Part shown: positions 1-8,311 of the stretch, in pieces
Layout of the letters: each line of letters starts with the position of its first letter
How positions within the stretch are numbered: position 1 is the stretch's first letter
Assembly (NCBI GenBank): GCA_015067825.1
Contig: SVLQ01000003.1
Location: 161,944-225,943, forward strand
Direction of reading: 5' to 3'
Source: Oscillospiraceae bacterium
Lineage (GTDB): Bacteria; Bacillota; Clostridia; Oscillospirales; QAMX01
Length of the DNA: 64,000 nucleotides
Translations under genes and position numbers: made by a program
The notes under the pieces: model-generated
Seen by the model: the letters and a program-made list of their open reading frames with translations, nothing else
Told to the model about the DNA's origin: nothing
The model's database searches: none

Positions 1-227
1 AGCAGGTCGTAGATCGCGTCTTCCGAAAGCACACCGCGTTTTAGATCCTTCGGCAAAAGTCCGGCGCGGTCTGCGTCGTAATCGGCAAACCAGTCCTTGC
101 TCCCGTAATACGCCGAAAGTTCTTCAATCTGTGGGTGCAGTTCAAAGAGAGTCTTGATCGCTTCCTCGGCTTTGTTGAGAATTTGCTCCATGTGCGCAAT
201 GCGCGCAATCTGTTCGTCTATGTTCAT
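1..227 (-). CDS. DUF4298 family protein, 3' part cut by window edge
   Basis: This ORF is not in the supplied track because it runs off the left edge. Reading the minus strand from the ATG at 227 gives about 75 residues starting MNIDEQIARIAHMEQIL. It is Glu-rich and helical, then has a conserved-looking tail (YYGSKDWFADYDAD, LPKDLKRGVLSEDAIYDLL). That pattern matches the small cytoplasmic DUF4298 family of Firmicutes, whose function is unknown. The start is supported by GGAAGGAGC about 5 bases upstream. The stop codon lies outside the window, but family length suggests only a few residues are missing. Family call is from memory of the motif; fairly confident. Confidence 0.8.
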   Translation of the reverse strand, partial: MNIDEQIARIAHMEQILNKAEEAIKTLFELHPQIEELSAYYGSKDWFADYDADRAGLLPKDLKRGVLSEDAIYDL

Positions 228-247
228 CTGTGCTCCTTCCTGAAAGC

Positions 248-670
248 TTATTCAGCCGACAGAACGCTCGCCAGCCTGCCAAGTCCTTGAAATCCGTTGG
301 GATCGTCGTAATCTTGGGCGAAATTGCGGAGTGCGTCGATCAGCGTGGGAAGATGCTCGTGTATCGCTTCCGGGTGCAGAAGCATTTCGCCGTAGACCGC
401 GTTGCACCAAAGATATTCCGCTTGGCTGGCCGTATCCGTCAAGCAAAGATACGTCGTCATGTAGCTGCGAAACTCTGCCACACCGGCGAGATAATCGCTT
501 TCCTTGCGCCCGGCATCGTATGCCTCAAAATGCTCCAACGCGGCATTCACGCTCGCCTTGCACATAACTTCCAGCTTTGTGCGTTCGTTTTTGCTGTGCT
601 GCCAAAATCCGATGCCTGTCATAAGGAGCAATACGATCAGAATACAGCAGACCCACGTTTGCTTTTTCAT
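248..670 (-). CDS. Small membrane-anchored protein of unknown function
   Basis: 140 residues. Residues 4-24 form one hydrophobic segment after a short basic start (MKKQTWVCC), so the protein is probably a single-pass membrane protein or an uncleaved signal anchor with an extracellular helical domain. The rest is Ala/Glu/Leu-rich with no motif I recognise. The start is supported by GAGGTGA a few bases upstream. It lies 20 bases upstream of the DUF4298 gene on the same strand and 23 bases downstream of the GNAT gene, so it is probably part of the same transcript. Function unknown. Confidence 0.7.
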   Translation of the reverse strand: MKKQTWVCCILIVLLLMTGIGFWQHSKNERTKLEVMCKASVNAALEHFEAYDAGRKESDYLAGVAEFRSYMTTYLCLTDTASQAEYLWCNAVYGEMLLHPEAIHEHLPTLIDALRNFAQDYDDPNGFQGLGRLASVLSAE

Positions 671-693
671 ACGTCACCTCAATCCAAAAAAGC

Positions 694-1131
694 TTACAAC
701 GTTTTCTTCATATAGCCGGGGACATACTCTTGATATCCGTGTTTGGGATAAAACGCGTAAGATTCAAACCACTGTTCCTTTGGTGCACCTAAGTGGACAT
801 GCGCAACTGTAATCCCGCGCTCTCGCATAGCAGTCTCTGCCGTATGCAGAAGCGCCGTGCCGATTCCGCAGTGCTTACGCGAGGCCTTTACGTACAATCG
901 GTGGAGAATGGCTTCGGTCGTGTTGGGAATTTTGGAATAACCGATACACCCAATCACTCTGTCTGTTTCGCCCACGGCCAGCCAAAATAAGTCGCCGCGA
1001 TCAAAATAGCATTCTTGAATGTGCAGCAGGTCTTCGTTGATTCTTGGTTTTCTCCCGAGCGCATCCTTGGCCTCCAACACCATGAAAATCAAGTCGTCTC
1101 TGTATGCTTCTTCATACGGTATAATTTTCAT
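694..1131 (-). CDS. GNAT family N-acetyltransferase
   Basis: 145 residues with the GNAT fold. A central beta strand (LHRLYVKASRKH) leads into the acetyl-CoA pyrophosphate-binding turn of the R/Q-x-x-G-x-G/A type, here KHCGIGTALL, followed by the usual helix and a C-terminal segment (WFESYAFYPKHGYQEY) typical of enzymes that acetylate small amines or peptide N-termini. The substrate cannot be told from sequence. The start is supported by GAGGAAGG just upstream. It follows the APH-like kinase gene by 10 bases on the same strand, which suggests co-transcription. Confidence 0.85.
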   Translation of the reverse strand: MKIIPYEEAYRDDLIFMVLEAKDALGRKPRINEDLLHIQECYFDRGDLFWLAVGETDRVIGCIGYSKIPNTTEAILHRLYVKASRKHCGIGTALLHTAETAMRERGITVAHVHLGAPKEQWFESYAFYPKHGYQEYVPGYMKKTL

Positions 1132-1141
1132 AGCCTTCCTC

Positions 1142-2188
1142 TCACAGTCTGAATCTTCCGTCGTCCGCTTCCGTCATATCCTTGAGCATGTTTGCAAGCA
1201 GGCGGTTGGCGGCTGCGTAGTCGTTTCTTGCGACAAGCTTTTCCAGCGAATCTTCGTGGTAGACGATCCGCGTAAACCAAAGTGCGTGGTAAAGCGTATA
1301 TGCGATCCATGCTGTGTCTGCTTCCTCGATGCTCAAACTTCTGCGCGAGAGGTATCCCTTCAGCAAAGCGGGGAAGAAGGTCTCGCGCACTTGCGGATCG
1401 GTTCCGGCGGGCAGCTCCATTTCATACGCCGTCAAAAGCCCTTCCATGACCAAATCGGAAATTAAAACCTCGTCGCCGGCGTTGTTGTAGTCAAATACCG
1501 TCAATTGATCTTCGCCGTACACGAGGTTGTTAATCGAGATATCGCCTTGTACAGCGGTTTTCGGCAGCCGATCCCACACCACTCGCAGCATTTTCAATTT
1601 TTGGCTGCGCAGTTCTTTGATCTCGGTAACGACGGTTTGGTCGAGGTGTTCGTTTTCGCAGATCTGGCAAAACTCTTCAAAGGCGTCCACGTCGTTTTCG
1701 TATGCCGCCGAAAAGAGTGTGCCGCAGCCGATTTCGCAGTGATTTGCGAGTGAGAGAAGATGCATCTCGGCCATCATCTCGCCGATCCTGTAAGCGATCT
1801 CGGCGTTGATCTCCGTGATCTCCTCGCCGCACCAGTCCTCAACCGTGACGTTGCATGGGAGAGCGTAACAGCTAATCTCATTGCAGTATCTGCCGTTTGC
1901 CCGGTAGCGCCTTGGCGTACGGATGCCGTTTTGCCGCATACACTCCGAAAATGCGCTCTGTCGCTCGATCTCCTCCCGGTCGGCAAGCAGATCGCCCTCT
2001 TCGTGCAGGATCTTTACGACAACGCGCTTTTCTTCGGCAAGCCAAACGGAGAAGATCAACTTGACTAACTTCTCGTCGTCATCGACGAAACTGATATATT
2101 CTTTTGGTTCACAAAACGCACCGTCAAAGCCGTACATTCTGAGTACGGCCTGAACGGTGCGCTTGGGGAAAATCGTTTCTTTTTCCAT
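1142..2188 (-). CDS. APH-fold phosphotransferase (aminoglycoside/choline kinase-like)
   Basis: 348 residues with the aminoglycoside phosphotransferase/choline kinase fold. The catalytic loop reads VQGDISINNLVY, with the Brenner-type Asp and Asn kept but the usual His replaced by Gln. The metal-binding Asp follows in VFDYNNAGDEV. A MAEMHLLS helix precedes the loop, as in the family. The N-terminal lobe has a plausible ATP lysine in RVVVKILHEEGD. Members phosphorylate hydroxyls on small molecules such as aminoglycosides, homoserine, choline or sugars; the substrate here is unknown and nothing nearby points to drug resistance. It lies 23 bases downstream of the pyrophosphatase-like gene on the same strand. 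Confidence 0.85.
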   Translation of the reverse strand: MEKETIFPKRTVQAVLRMYGFDGAFCEPKEYISFVDDDEKLVKLIFSVWLAEEKRVVVKILHEEGDLLADREEIERQSAFSECMRQNGIRTPRRYRANGRYCNEISCYALPCNVTVEDWCGEEITEINAEIAYRIGEMMAEMHLLSLANHCEIGCGTLFSAAYENDVDAFEEFCQICENEHLDQTVVTEIKELRSQKLKMLRVVWDRLPKTAVQGDISINNLVYGEDQLTVFDYNNAGDEVLISDLVMEGLLTAYEMELPAGTDPQVRETFFPALLKGYLSRRSLSIEEADTAWIAYTLYHALWFTRIVYHEDSLEKLVARNDYAAANRLLANMLKDMTEADDGRFRL

Positions 2189-2211
2189 GTGTTTTCACCG
2201 CAATAGGGGAC

Positions 2212-2538
2212 TTACGACATCCGGATTTCTGTGTGGAAAAATTGCTCCTGGAAGGCAACCTTGCGCATAATTTCGTCTTTTGTAAACGATGCGCCATCCG
2301 GTGCGACAACCCATTTTTCTTCAATATCGTCAAATCTGTGAATGATCGCAACGACTCTGCCGGTAAATTCCGCAACAGGCTCGCCGACACCGAGCACGTA
2401 TGCGTCTTGCTCTTCGCCGTCGGCCGCGAATACTCCGGGGATATATCCGTAGTTGACCGGGTAGAGAAGATCCTTGTACTTGGGATGGTAAGTTCCTAAC
2501 GGCCGGTCGATCGTAACCTGAACAATTTTGCCGATCAT
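2212..2538 (-). CDS. Short inorganic pyrophosphatase-like protein
   Basis: 108 residues. The middle carries the family I soluble pyrophosphatase signature: YPVNYGYIPG followed by DGEEQDAYVLG, matching the metal-binding Asp cluster. Canonical bacterial enzymes are about 175 residues, so this version lacks roughly the last third, including the later substrate-binding strands. Short members of this kind occur in Clostridia and their real substrate is uncertain. A cytoplasmic phosphoanhydride hydrolase is the simplest guess. The start is supported by GAGGTGA about 6 bases upstream. It precedes the APH-like kinase and follows the GH106-like gene. Confidence 0.8.
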   Translation of the reverse strand: MIGKIVQVTIDRPLGTYHPKYKDLLYPVNYGYIPGVFAADGEEQDAYVLGVGEPVAEFTGRVVAIIHRFDDIEEKWVVAPDGASFTKDEIMRKVAFQEQFFHTEIRMS

Positions 2539-2572
2539 CTTTTGTCACCTCGATCAAACAACGGAAATACCA

Positions 2573-4696
2573 CTATTTCAGGAGTATGAATTTTCCTTCA
2601 CCCGATGCAATTTCCAATGCGACAGATGTCGTCGTGCCGTCGGTAGGCGCCGCGATCGGCACAATGTCACCGGTGTGGCAGTTTGCAAGGCAGGCGGTTG
2701 CGTATTCACCGTAGAATGCAATATCTCCGCAGAACGTTTCCTTCCCCATGTTGGCGATGAAGATGATCTTTTCGCCGCGTTCCGTCACCCTGACGTGCGA
2801 GAGGATCATGGGATTATTATCTTTGGTGATCACCGAACGGCTCTTGGCAGGGAAATGTGCATCAAGGAGCGCGCCGAACGCTTCGATCTCTTCGGCGAGA
2901 TAAACGTTTTCTTCCGCGTTATACATCTGGCGTAGCATGGCGGTGTATTCGGTTGCAGCACCGGATTCGCGCGAAATCTGCGGAAGCTCCTTGCAGCAAA
3001 AGATCGCAATGCCGCTCTTGGCGATGGCAATCAGCTTCTGCACTGCCGCATCTTCCAATACTCTTGCGCAAGGCAGAATCACGGCCTCGTATTCGCGGTC
3101 GCGGTAAGTGAGCTTGCCGTTTTTGATTTCAGCATGAACCAGGATATCCACATCGATATAGTCGAAGTCGACCTGCCTGTGCAGCAGCTCCCAGGATGCT
3201 TTTTCAAACGAGGACTGAACAGACATCATCCGCTCGGAATCATCCACAGCTCTTTTATCGGTCGACGGCTGGTAGGAATCCCACATGGCCGCTTCGGGAT
3301 AGAGAATCGCCGCCTTGCTGTCGCGTTTTCCTTGGCGGAGAAGGTAACCGGCGCGCGCGGTATAGCGGTTGAGGCAGCGCTTTTCTTCGTCCGTAATATT
3401 CTGCCAGGTATAGTAACTGGTGAAGTTATTGATGCCCATGGCGTGGTGCCAGTTGACCGACTGATAGTAATAGTCGATTGGGGCGATCTCGCCGCGCATC
3501 CTGACGCAATGGTCGGAAAACTCGGTAAAGGTTTCATGTTCACCGTTGATATCGGCAAACGATGCGATAAATCTGGCAATGGGGATTTGGTGTTCGCCCA
3601 TCAAGTATTCCGGGACGGTTTCCAACTGGTCAATTCCGGGCCAGTCCATGTGCTTCATGCTGCGATAGAAGGAACCGTAATTAAATACGTGCGCCTGCAG
3701 CCGCTCTTCTTCCAACATATGCCCCGAAGACTTGAGGTTGTTTTGGTGACACCAGTCTTGAATGGTGGCGAAGAAACCGTTGGCCACCGTGTCGGCGATG
3801 TATTCCCAAAAATCACAGCGGCGCTTCGTCTGATCGTTTCCCATTCTGAGAACGACCGCAACGCAGGCGAGAGAAAAATCATATCCGTACCGCGCTTGGA
3901 ATTCATCGGGATATTTTTCGTGCCAGGGGAGAATTGGGAACACGCCGTGGCGGATGTTCCAGGAAATCAAAGAAGGCTCATCGGTAAAAGTTGCAAGAAC
4001 GCTCTTGCCGAATTCGTCGCCGAGAACCTTGCGATAGTGCTCGTGCGTGGATTCGATAAAGGCTTTGGTCGCATCCATATCGGAGAGGCTGATATAGTTG
4101 CGCGGTTCGCTGAAGCTTTCTGTCGCGTGTGTTCCGTCGAAGAGTCTGCGCTTGCTCATCATAAAAAGATGGTAAGAGCCTTTGGGAACAGGGACGTAGA
4201 GGACGTTATTCTCGTTGAGATATTCGGTAACGTCGATGGCATCACCACCGTCGGTTGGCAGAAGAAGCGCTTTCCAAAGCTGATCGCCGGGGACATCGGC
4301 GCGGTACACGCTCGGACCGTAAATAACGCGCCAATAATCATAGCAGTAAAGTCCTTTGGCGATGTATTCCGGGTGCTGCTCGGTCACGTAACCGCCGCCG
4401 GTACCGGAGGGATATCCTTTTTCGTCATAGATCCATGTGTGCATGCCGCGCTTGGCAAAACTGCGAAATCCGTCTGCTGTTTTCTGCCAAGCATCTTCGT
4501 CGTCGGGAAATCCTTTTGCAGTGCCGTCGGTCGGTGATGGCACGGTATAGGCAACATTGCCGACGACACCGGCAAAACCGCTGCGGTCATAGTAGTCAGC
4601 GTCAGCATGGGCAATGTAGTCGTGAATGATCTGGTAGATCGCGTAACGGCGATCCGGATTTTTGAAGTGCTCCTCAAAATGCTCAAAACCGTTCAT
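2573..4696 (-). CDS. Putative glycoside hydrolase, GH106-like (alpha-L-rhamnosidase-related)
   Basis: About 707 residues. The N-terminal half has the TIM-barrel hallmarks of the GH106-related family: WIYDEKGYPSGTGGG around residue 90 and FTDEPSLISW around residue 235, which would supply a candidate catalytic Glu. The C-terminal half resembles the glutamine-amidotransferase-like and beta-sandwich domains of such enzymes. There is no signal peptide, so it would act in the cytoplasm on imported oligosaccharides. The track starts at 4714, but AGGAAGG lies 8 bases before the ATG at 4696, so I chose that start (MNGFEHFEEHF). It lies about 150 bases downstream of the GH42-like gene on the same strand. 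Substrate specificity (rhamnoside or other) is inference. Confidence 0.72.
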   Translation of the reverse strand: MNGFEHFEEHFKNPDRRYAIYQIIHDYIAHADADYYDRSGFAGVVGNVAYTVPSPTDGTAKGFPDDEDAWQKTADGFRSFAKRGMHTWIYDEKGYPSGTGGGYVTEQHPEYIAKGLYCYDYWRVIYGPSVYRADVPGDQLWKALLLPTDGGDAIDVTEYLNENNVLYVPVPKGSYHLFMMSKRRLFDGTHATESFSEPRNYISLSDMDATKAFIESTHEHYRKVLGDEFGKSVLATFTDEPSLISWNIRHGVFPILPWHEKYPDEFQARYGYDFSLACVAVVLRMGNDQTKRRCDFWEYIADTVANGFFATIQDWCHQNNLKSSGHMLEEERLQAHVFNYGSFYRSMKHMDWPGIDQLETVPEYLMGEHQIPIARFIASFADINGEHETFTEFSDHCVRMRGEIAPIDYYYQSVNWHHAMGINNFTSYYTWQNITDEEKRCLNRYTARAGYLLRQGKRDSKAAILYPEAAMWDSYQPSTDKRAVDDSERMMSVQSSFEKASWELLHRQVDFDYIDVDILVHAEIKNGKLTYRDREYEAVILPCARVLEDAAVQKLIAIAKSGIAIFCCKELPQISRESGAATEYTAMLRQMYNAEENVYLAEEIEAFGALLDAHFPAKSRSVITKDNNPMILSHVRVTERGEKIIFIANMGKETFCGDIAFYGEYATACLANCHTGDIVPIAAPTDGTTTSVALEIASGEGKFILLK

Positions 4697-4848
4697 AAAC
4701 ATTACCTTCCTCATAAAAAATATTTATGGATTCGTCTGAATACAAGGCACGGTTGTTTGGAGCGGGGGCTATACGCCGGATTGGTATGATGCTTTGCAAT
4801 ATATAGGCATTAAAACGGGCAGGCAATAACAAGTGCCGAAAATTTCTG

Positions 4849-6882
4849 TTATGATCGGTGTGGGAAGTCTGTATTTCGCATCAGCAAATACGCACGAAGC
4901 CCGCGAAGTGGCAATCGAAGAATTCCACGCTCTGCCGTAAACGCTTCGTTTGTAATTTGATCAATATAAACACCGTCCAGCGGAACAAAGAGGACTGCAT
5001 CCGTGTCGGAGGCGTTATACACACAGACTGCATCCGCATTTACATATGTGTAAACAGAAGGGTTGGTACTGTATACAAAAATGCCTTTCTTTCGCACGAG
5101 ATCGCGCAAAAGCTGCGACGGCATAAATGGCACCGCTGCATAGATCGAGCTTCCGTCCCTTGTCGCAGCAACGGCCGCAGCGCCATCCTCAAAATATGCA
5201 AGGACAATGGCATTCTGATCCTCGATCGAAAAATAGGGTGCTGCCACCTTGTTTTCGATCACCGTGCCGCTATAGACAAGTCCACCATGGCTTTTATCAC
5301 GTTCCGCAACCTTCATGCCAACCGCTTCGGAGATTTGTCTGACACAGTTTTTTCTGTCGTGTGCATAATCCGGAGCGTACATCCAAAGAACGGCAGCACC
5401 GTCATTTTGCAGTTTTCGGATTTTTTTCATACGCGCCTCGGGAATCTCGTAAGCATTCAGCAATATGATCAAGCGATACTTACCGGAACTACAGGTATCC
5501 AGATCTGCGATTGAATAAAGATCGTACGGAGCACCCATCTCCGTAAAGCTTCTCCGCATATCTGACAGACAGACTGTGGCAATTCCGGAGGATTTGCGCA
5601 CATGGTACATGGATTCGCCCTCGGCATATACTGCTATCTGCGCGATACTTTGCTTTTCTTTTCCGGAAAGTGTCTGATGCAGCGAAATCATCTTTTCTAT
5701 CGCGCCCATCATTTCGTCCGAACGGAACCACCCGTCAAACATGTCGAACCACCACATTGCCGCTCCATTGGCATAGCACAGAATATAATCCCGCCACATT
5801 AAATTAAGCGATTCGGCGGCATCCCTGCACTTACTATCGGCACCGGGAATTTTCTTGAGTGCGGCGTTTCCGTTGGCGTCCACACAAGGCTCGGCAACCA
5901 TGGTCGGGGCGATGTGTGTGATGTGGTCAAACTCCAGAAAATAGAGTTTATTATGCGCATCCAGCGTCTTTTGTGTCACCATAAAGGCACTGGGATCATC
6001 GAGTTTGCGATAGCCGTAAGCGGAGGGACTGGAGATCATGTCAATATCGGGCGACAAAAAGACCCTTTCGTAGCCAAGATGCCCGTCGTTGAACAGGCGT
6101 TCTCCGCCAAGCTCGAACAAATAACCGTAGTATAGTCCAAGCAGCTTTTTGTGATGAAGCACGCTTTGCGCCTCTGACGCAAAATACAGAACGAGGTCCG
6201 CAATGCTTTCGGCATGGAATCTGCGTGCGTGAAAGACGTTTTCTTCCTCGTTTTCCAGGAAAACGCCTCCGGCCCGCGTCAGCTCTTGGATCGTTGGCAG
6301 TGCCGCTGTCGCTGTACCGAGATACTTTTTGTATCCTTCCTCCTTGATGGGATGCGAAGCCTCATGATCTCGATTGGAAAACCACTCGGTCGTGGTACCG
6401 CCCAGCATAAAATAGCCGTAGATGCGCTCACCGTATTTTTCTTCACAATGGCAAATTGCCGCCTTTAAGTAATTTGCAGCCGCCTGTTTCCATGCCGCAT
6501 CAGTTGCGATCTGCGAAAGATGCGTAAAGGAATTGGGCACTTCGGGGTGTACCGCCAGATACCACGGACGGGTGTCGAGCTGGAACATCGGTGCAAAATA
6601 ACCGTCGGGCGCGTTTTCGATAAACATATCCATCTGGCGATCAATGGCGGAAAAATCGTATGAGTTTTCCCCGATCCAGGACTCTCCGAATTTGGAATAC
6701 GGCACCCCCAAAGCGGATATGATGCCGCTGGAAAGCACACTGAACAGGCGTACGCCTGCCTTGTAGAATTCGGATATATTCTGAGGATTTGGGCGGAAGG
6801 ATTTGAAAGACAGCGGCGCATACAGTGTGCCGTTGATATCTACCTTCAACATTCCGTGGTCTCGCGTGATGGAAACTGTCAT
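4849..6882 (-). CDS. GH42-like beta-galactosidase family protein
   Basis: About 677 residues in GH42-type order: a TIM barrel to about residue 385, a trimerisation-like Rossmann domain (about 410-590, with IAVYAEGES and LIILLNAYEIP) and a small C-terminal beta domain. Candidate catalytic acids are the Glu in GGTTTEWFS and the Glu in LYFLEFDH. No signal peptide, so cytoplasmic. The track begins at a TTG at 6897. GGAG sits 9 bases before the ATG at 6882, so I chose that start (MTVSITRDHG). Likely acts on beta-galactosides or related glycosides entering the cell. It precedes the GH106-like gene and may be its partner in degrading one branched glycan. The exact family could be a GH42 relative rather than GH42 itself. 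Confidence 0.75.
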   Translation of the reverse strand: MTVSITRDHGMLKVDINGTLYAPLSFKSFRPNPQNISEFYKAGVRLFSVLSSGIISALGVPYSKFGESWIGENSYDFSAIDRQMDMFIENAPDGYFAPMFQLDTRPWYLAVHPEVPNSFTHLSQIATDAAWKQAAANYLKAAICHCEEKYGERIYGYFMLGGTTTEWFSNRDHEASHPIKEEGYKKYLGTATAALPTIQELTRAGGVFLENEEENVFHARRFHAESIADLVLYFASEAQSVLHHKKLLGLYYGYLFELGGERLFNDGHLGYERVFLSPDIDMISSPSAYGYRKLDDPSAFMVTQKTLDAHNKLYFLEFDHITHIAPTMVAEPCVDANGNAALKKIPGADSKCRDAAESLNLMWRDYILCYANGAAMWWFDMFDGWFRSDEMMGAIEKMISLHQTLSGKEKQSIAQIAVYAEGESMYHVRKSSGIATVCLSDMRRSFTEMGAPYDLYSIADLDTCSSGKYRLIILLNAYEIPEARMKKIRKLQNDGAAVLWMYAPDYAHDRKNCVRQISEAVGMKVAERDKSHGGLVYSGTVIENKVAAPYFSIEDQNAIVLAYFEDGAAAVAATRDGSSIYAAVPFMPSQLLRDLVRKKGIFVYSTNPSVYTYVNADAVCVYNASDTDAVLFVPLDGVYIDQITNEAFTAERGILRLPLRGLRAYLLMRNTDFPHRS

Positions 6883-6940
6883 CGTTGTGTTCTCCAACTC
6901 AGTTGAATATCGTATATTAACAATACTTGTTGGAACGCTG

Positions 6941-8305
6941 TCATTTTCTCGTCAGCCAGGTGACGGTTTCTACGTTGGCCGTGCGCGGGAAGAGATCAAA
7001 CCCGGCCGCCTTTTTCACCGTGAACCCGCTTTCGCCCAATCGGCGCACGTCGCGCGCGAGAGTCGCGGGATCGCAGGAGACGTAGACGAGGTTTTGAATA
7101 TCGAGCGCGGCGAGATACCCCGTAACCTCTTCGGCCAGGCCTTTGCGCGGCGGGTCGACGACGACCAGATCCGGCGCAAAACCACGTTCGCGGCAGATCG
7201 CGGCGGTATCTTTGGCATCGGCGCAGACAAACTGTGCATTCGTGATCCCGTTGCGTGCGGCGTTTGCCTCGGCATCGCGCACCGCATCGGCGACACATTC
7301 GATCCCAAGGACCGCATCTGCCTTGCGCGCGAGCGCCAGCGTGATGCTGCCCGCACCGCAGAAGAGATCCAAAACCTTTAGTCCCTCCAGACTGCCGCAT
7401 TCGGCAGCGTAGGCGAGGATCTGGGCGTAGAGCTTTTCGCACTGTGCATGGTTGACCTGATAAAAGGTGTGCGGCGAGAGCGAGAGCTCGTTACCGGCGA
7501 GCGTATCCACGATCGTCGGCTCGCCCCACAGACAAAACACCTTGTCGCCGATGAGCTTGTTCGTGGCCTCCGGCTGGTGCGAGAGCATCACGGAAGTGAG
7601 CTCCGGCGCGGCGGCTTTCAGGTAGGAAACAAGCGCTTCGCTTTCGCGGATGCGGCGCTTGGCTGCGTTGATGCAGACCATGATCTGTCCGCTGACTTCG
7701 CCGCGGCGCACGAAAACGCTGCGGACAACGCCTTTTTTCGTCTCTTCGTTGTAGGCTTCGATGCCGAAATCGTTCAAGAATTTGCAAACGGCCGCGGCAA
7801 TCGCGCTGAATACCGGCGGATGGATGCGGCAGAGATCAAACGAAATGAGCTTGTGCGAGTTGGCGCGGTAGAACCCGCAGACCGCCTTGCCGGATGCGTC
7901 AGGGGCGACCGGGAAAACGGCTTTGTTGCGGTAACCGTCAACCGTTTCAGCGGGGAAGTAATCAATCGCATCGATCGCGCAGCCGCCGAGCTTCTGGAGT
8001 GTGGAGAGGATGCGTTCGCGCTTGAGCGCCGATTCGGCCTCGTAGGAGATGTGGCGGTAGTTGCAGCCGCCGCAGGCGGGAAACGCCGGACAATCGTTTT
8101 CGATGCGGTCGGCCGACGGCGTGATCAGTCGTTCGACTTTGCCGATCGCACGGTTGGAGAGCAGCTTGACCACACGGATCTCGGCGACGTCGCCGATGGC
8201 CGTACCGGGGATAAAAACAGCCATACCGTCGTCCGCACGGGCAACACCGTAGCCATCATACGTAGCGCCGGTGACAGAGAGCGTTAAAATGTCATTTTTT
8301 TTCAT
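6941..8305 (-). CDS. rlmD: 23S rRNA (uracil-5-)-methyltransferase RlmD/RumA family
   Basis: 454 residues. An N-terminal TRAM domain (about 5-60) is followed by the iron-sulfur cysteines C72, C78, C81 and probably C159, then a SAM-binding Rossmann domain with LDLFCGAGSITLALA and VVDPPRKGL. The catalytic cysteine is C411 in YVSCDPATLARD. The family methylates C5 of uridine in 23S rRNA (U1939 and/or U747 in E. coli numbering); Gram-positive members can do both, so the precise site is not certain. It lies 6 bases after the lipoprotein gene on the same strand, with a weak ribosome binding site (GGGATGA). Confidence 0.93.
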   Translation of the reverse strand: MKKNDILTLSVTGATYDGYGVARADDGMAVFIPGTAIGDVAEIRVVKLLSNRAIGKVERLITPSADRIENDCPAFPACGGCNYRHISYEAESALKRERILSTLQKLGGCAIDAIDYFPAETVDGYRNKAVFPVAPDASGKAVCGFYRANSHKLISFDLCRIHPPVFSAIAAAVCKFLNDFGIEAYNEETKKGVVRSVFVRRGEVSGQIMVCINAAKRRIRESEALVSYLKAAAPELTSVMLSHQPEATNKLIGDKVFCLWGEPTIVDTLAGNELSLSPHTFYQVNHAQCEKLYAQILAYAAECGSLEGLKVLDLFCGAGSITLALARKADAVLGIECVADAVRDAEANAARNGITNAQFVCADAKDTAAICRERGFAPDLVVVDPPRKGLAEEVTGYLAALDIQNLVYVSCDPATLARDVRRLGESGFTVKKAAGFDLFPRTANVETVTWLTRK

Positions 8306-8311
8306 AGCAAA

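Noticed and set aside
4697-4848. Possible gene remnant or promoter between the two glycoside hydrolase genes
   Set aside because: No open frame with family likeness and only weak promoter-like matches, so it is left unassigned.
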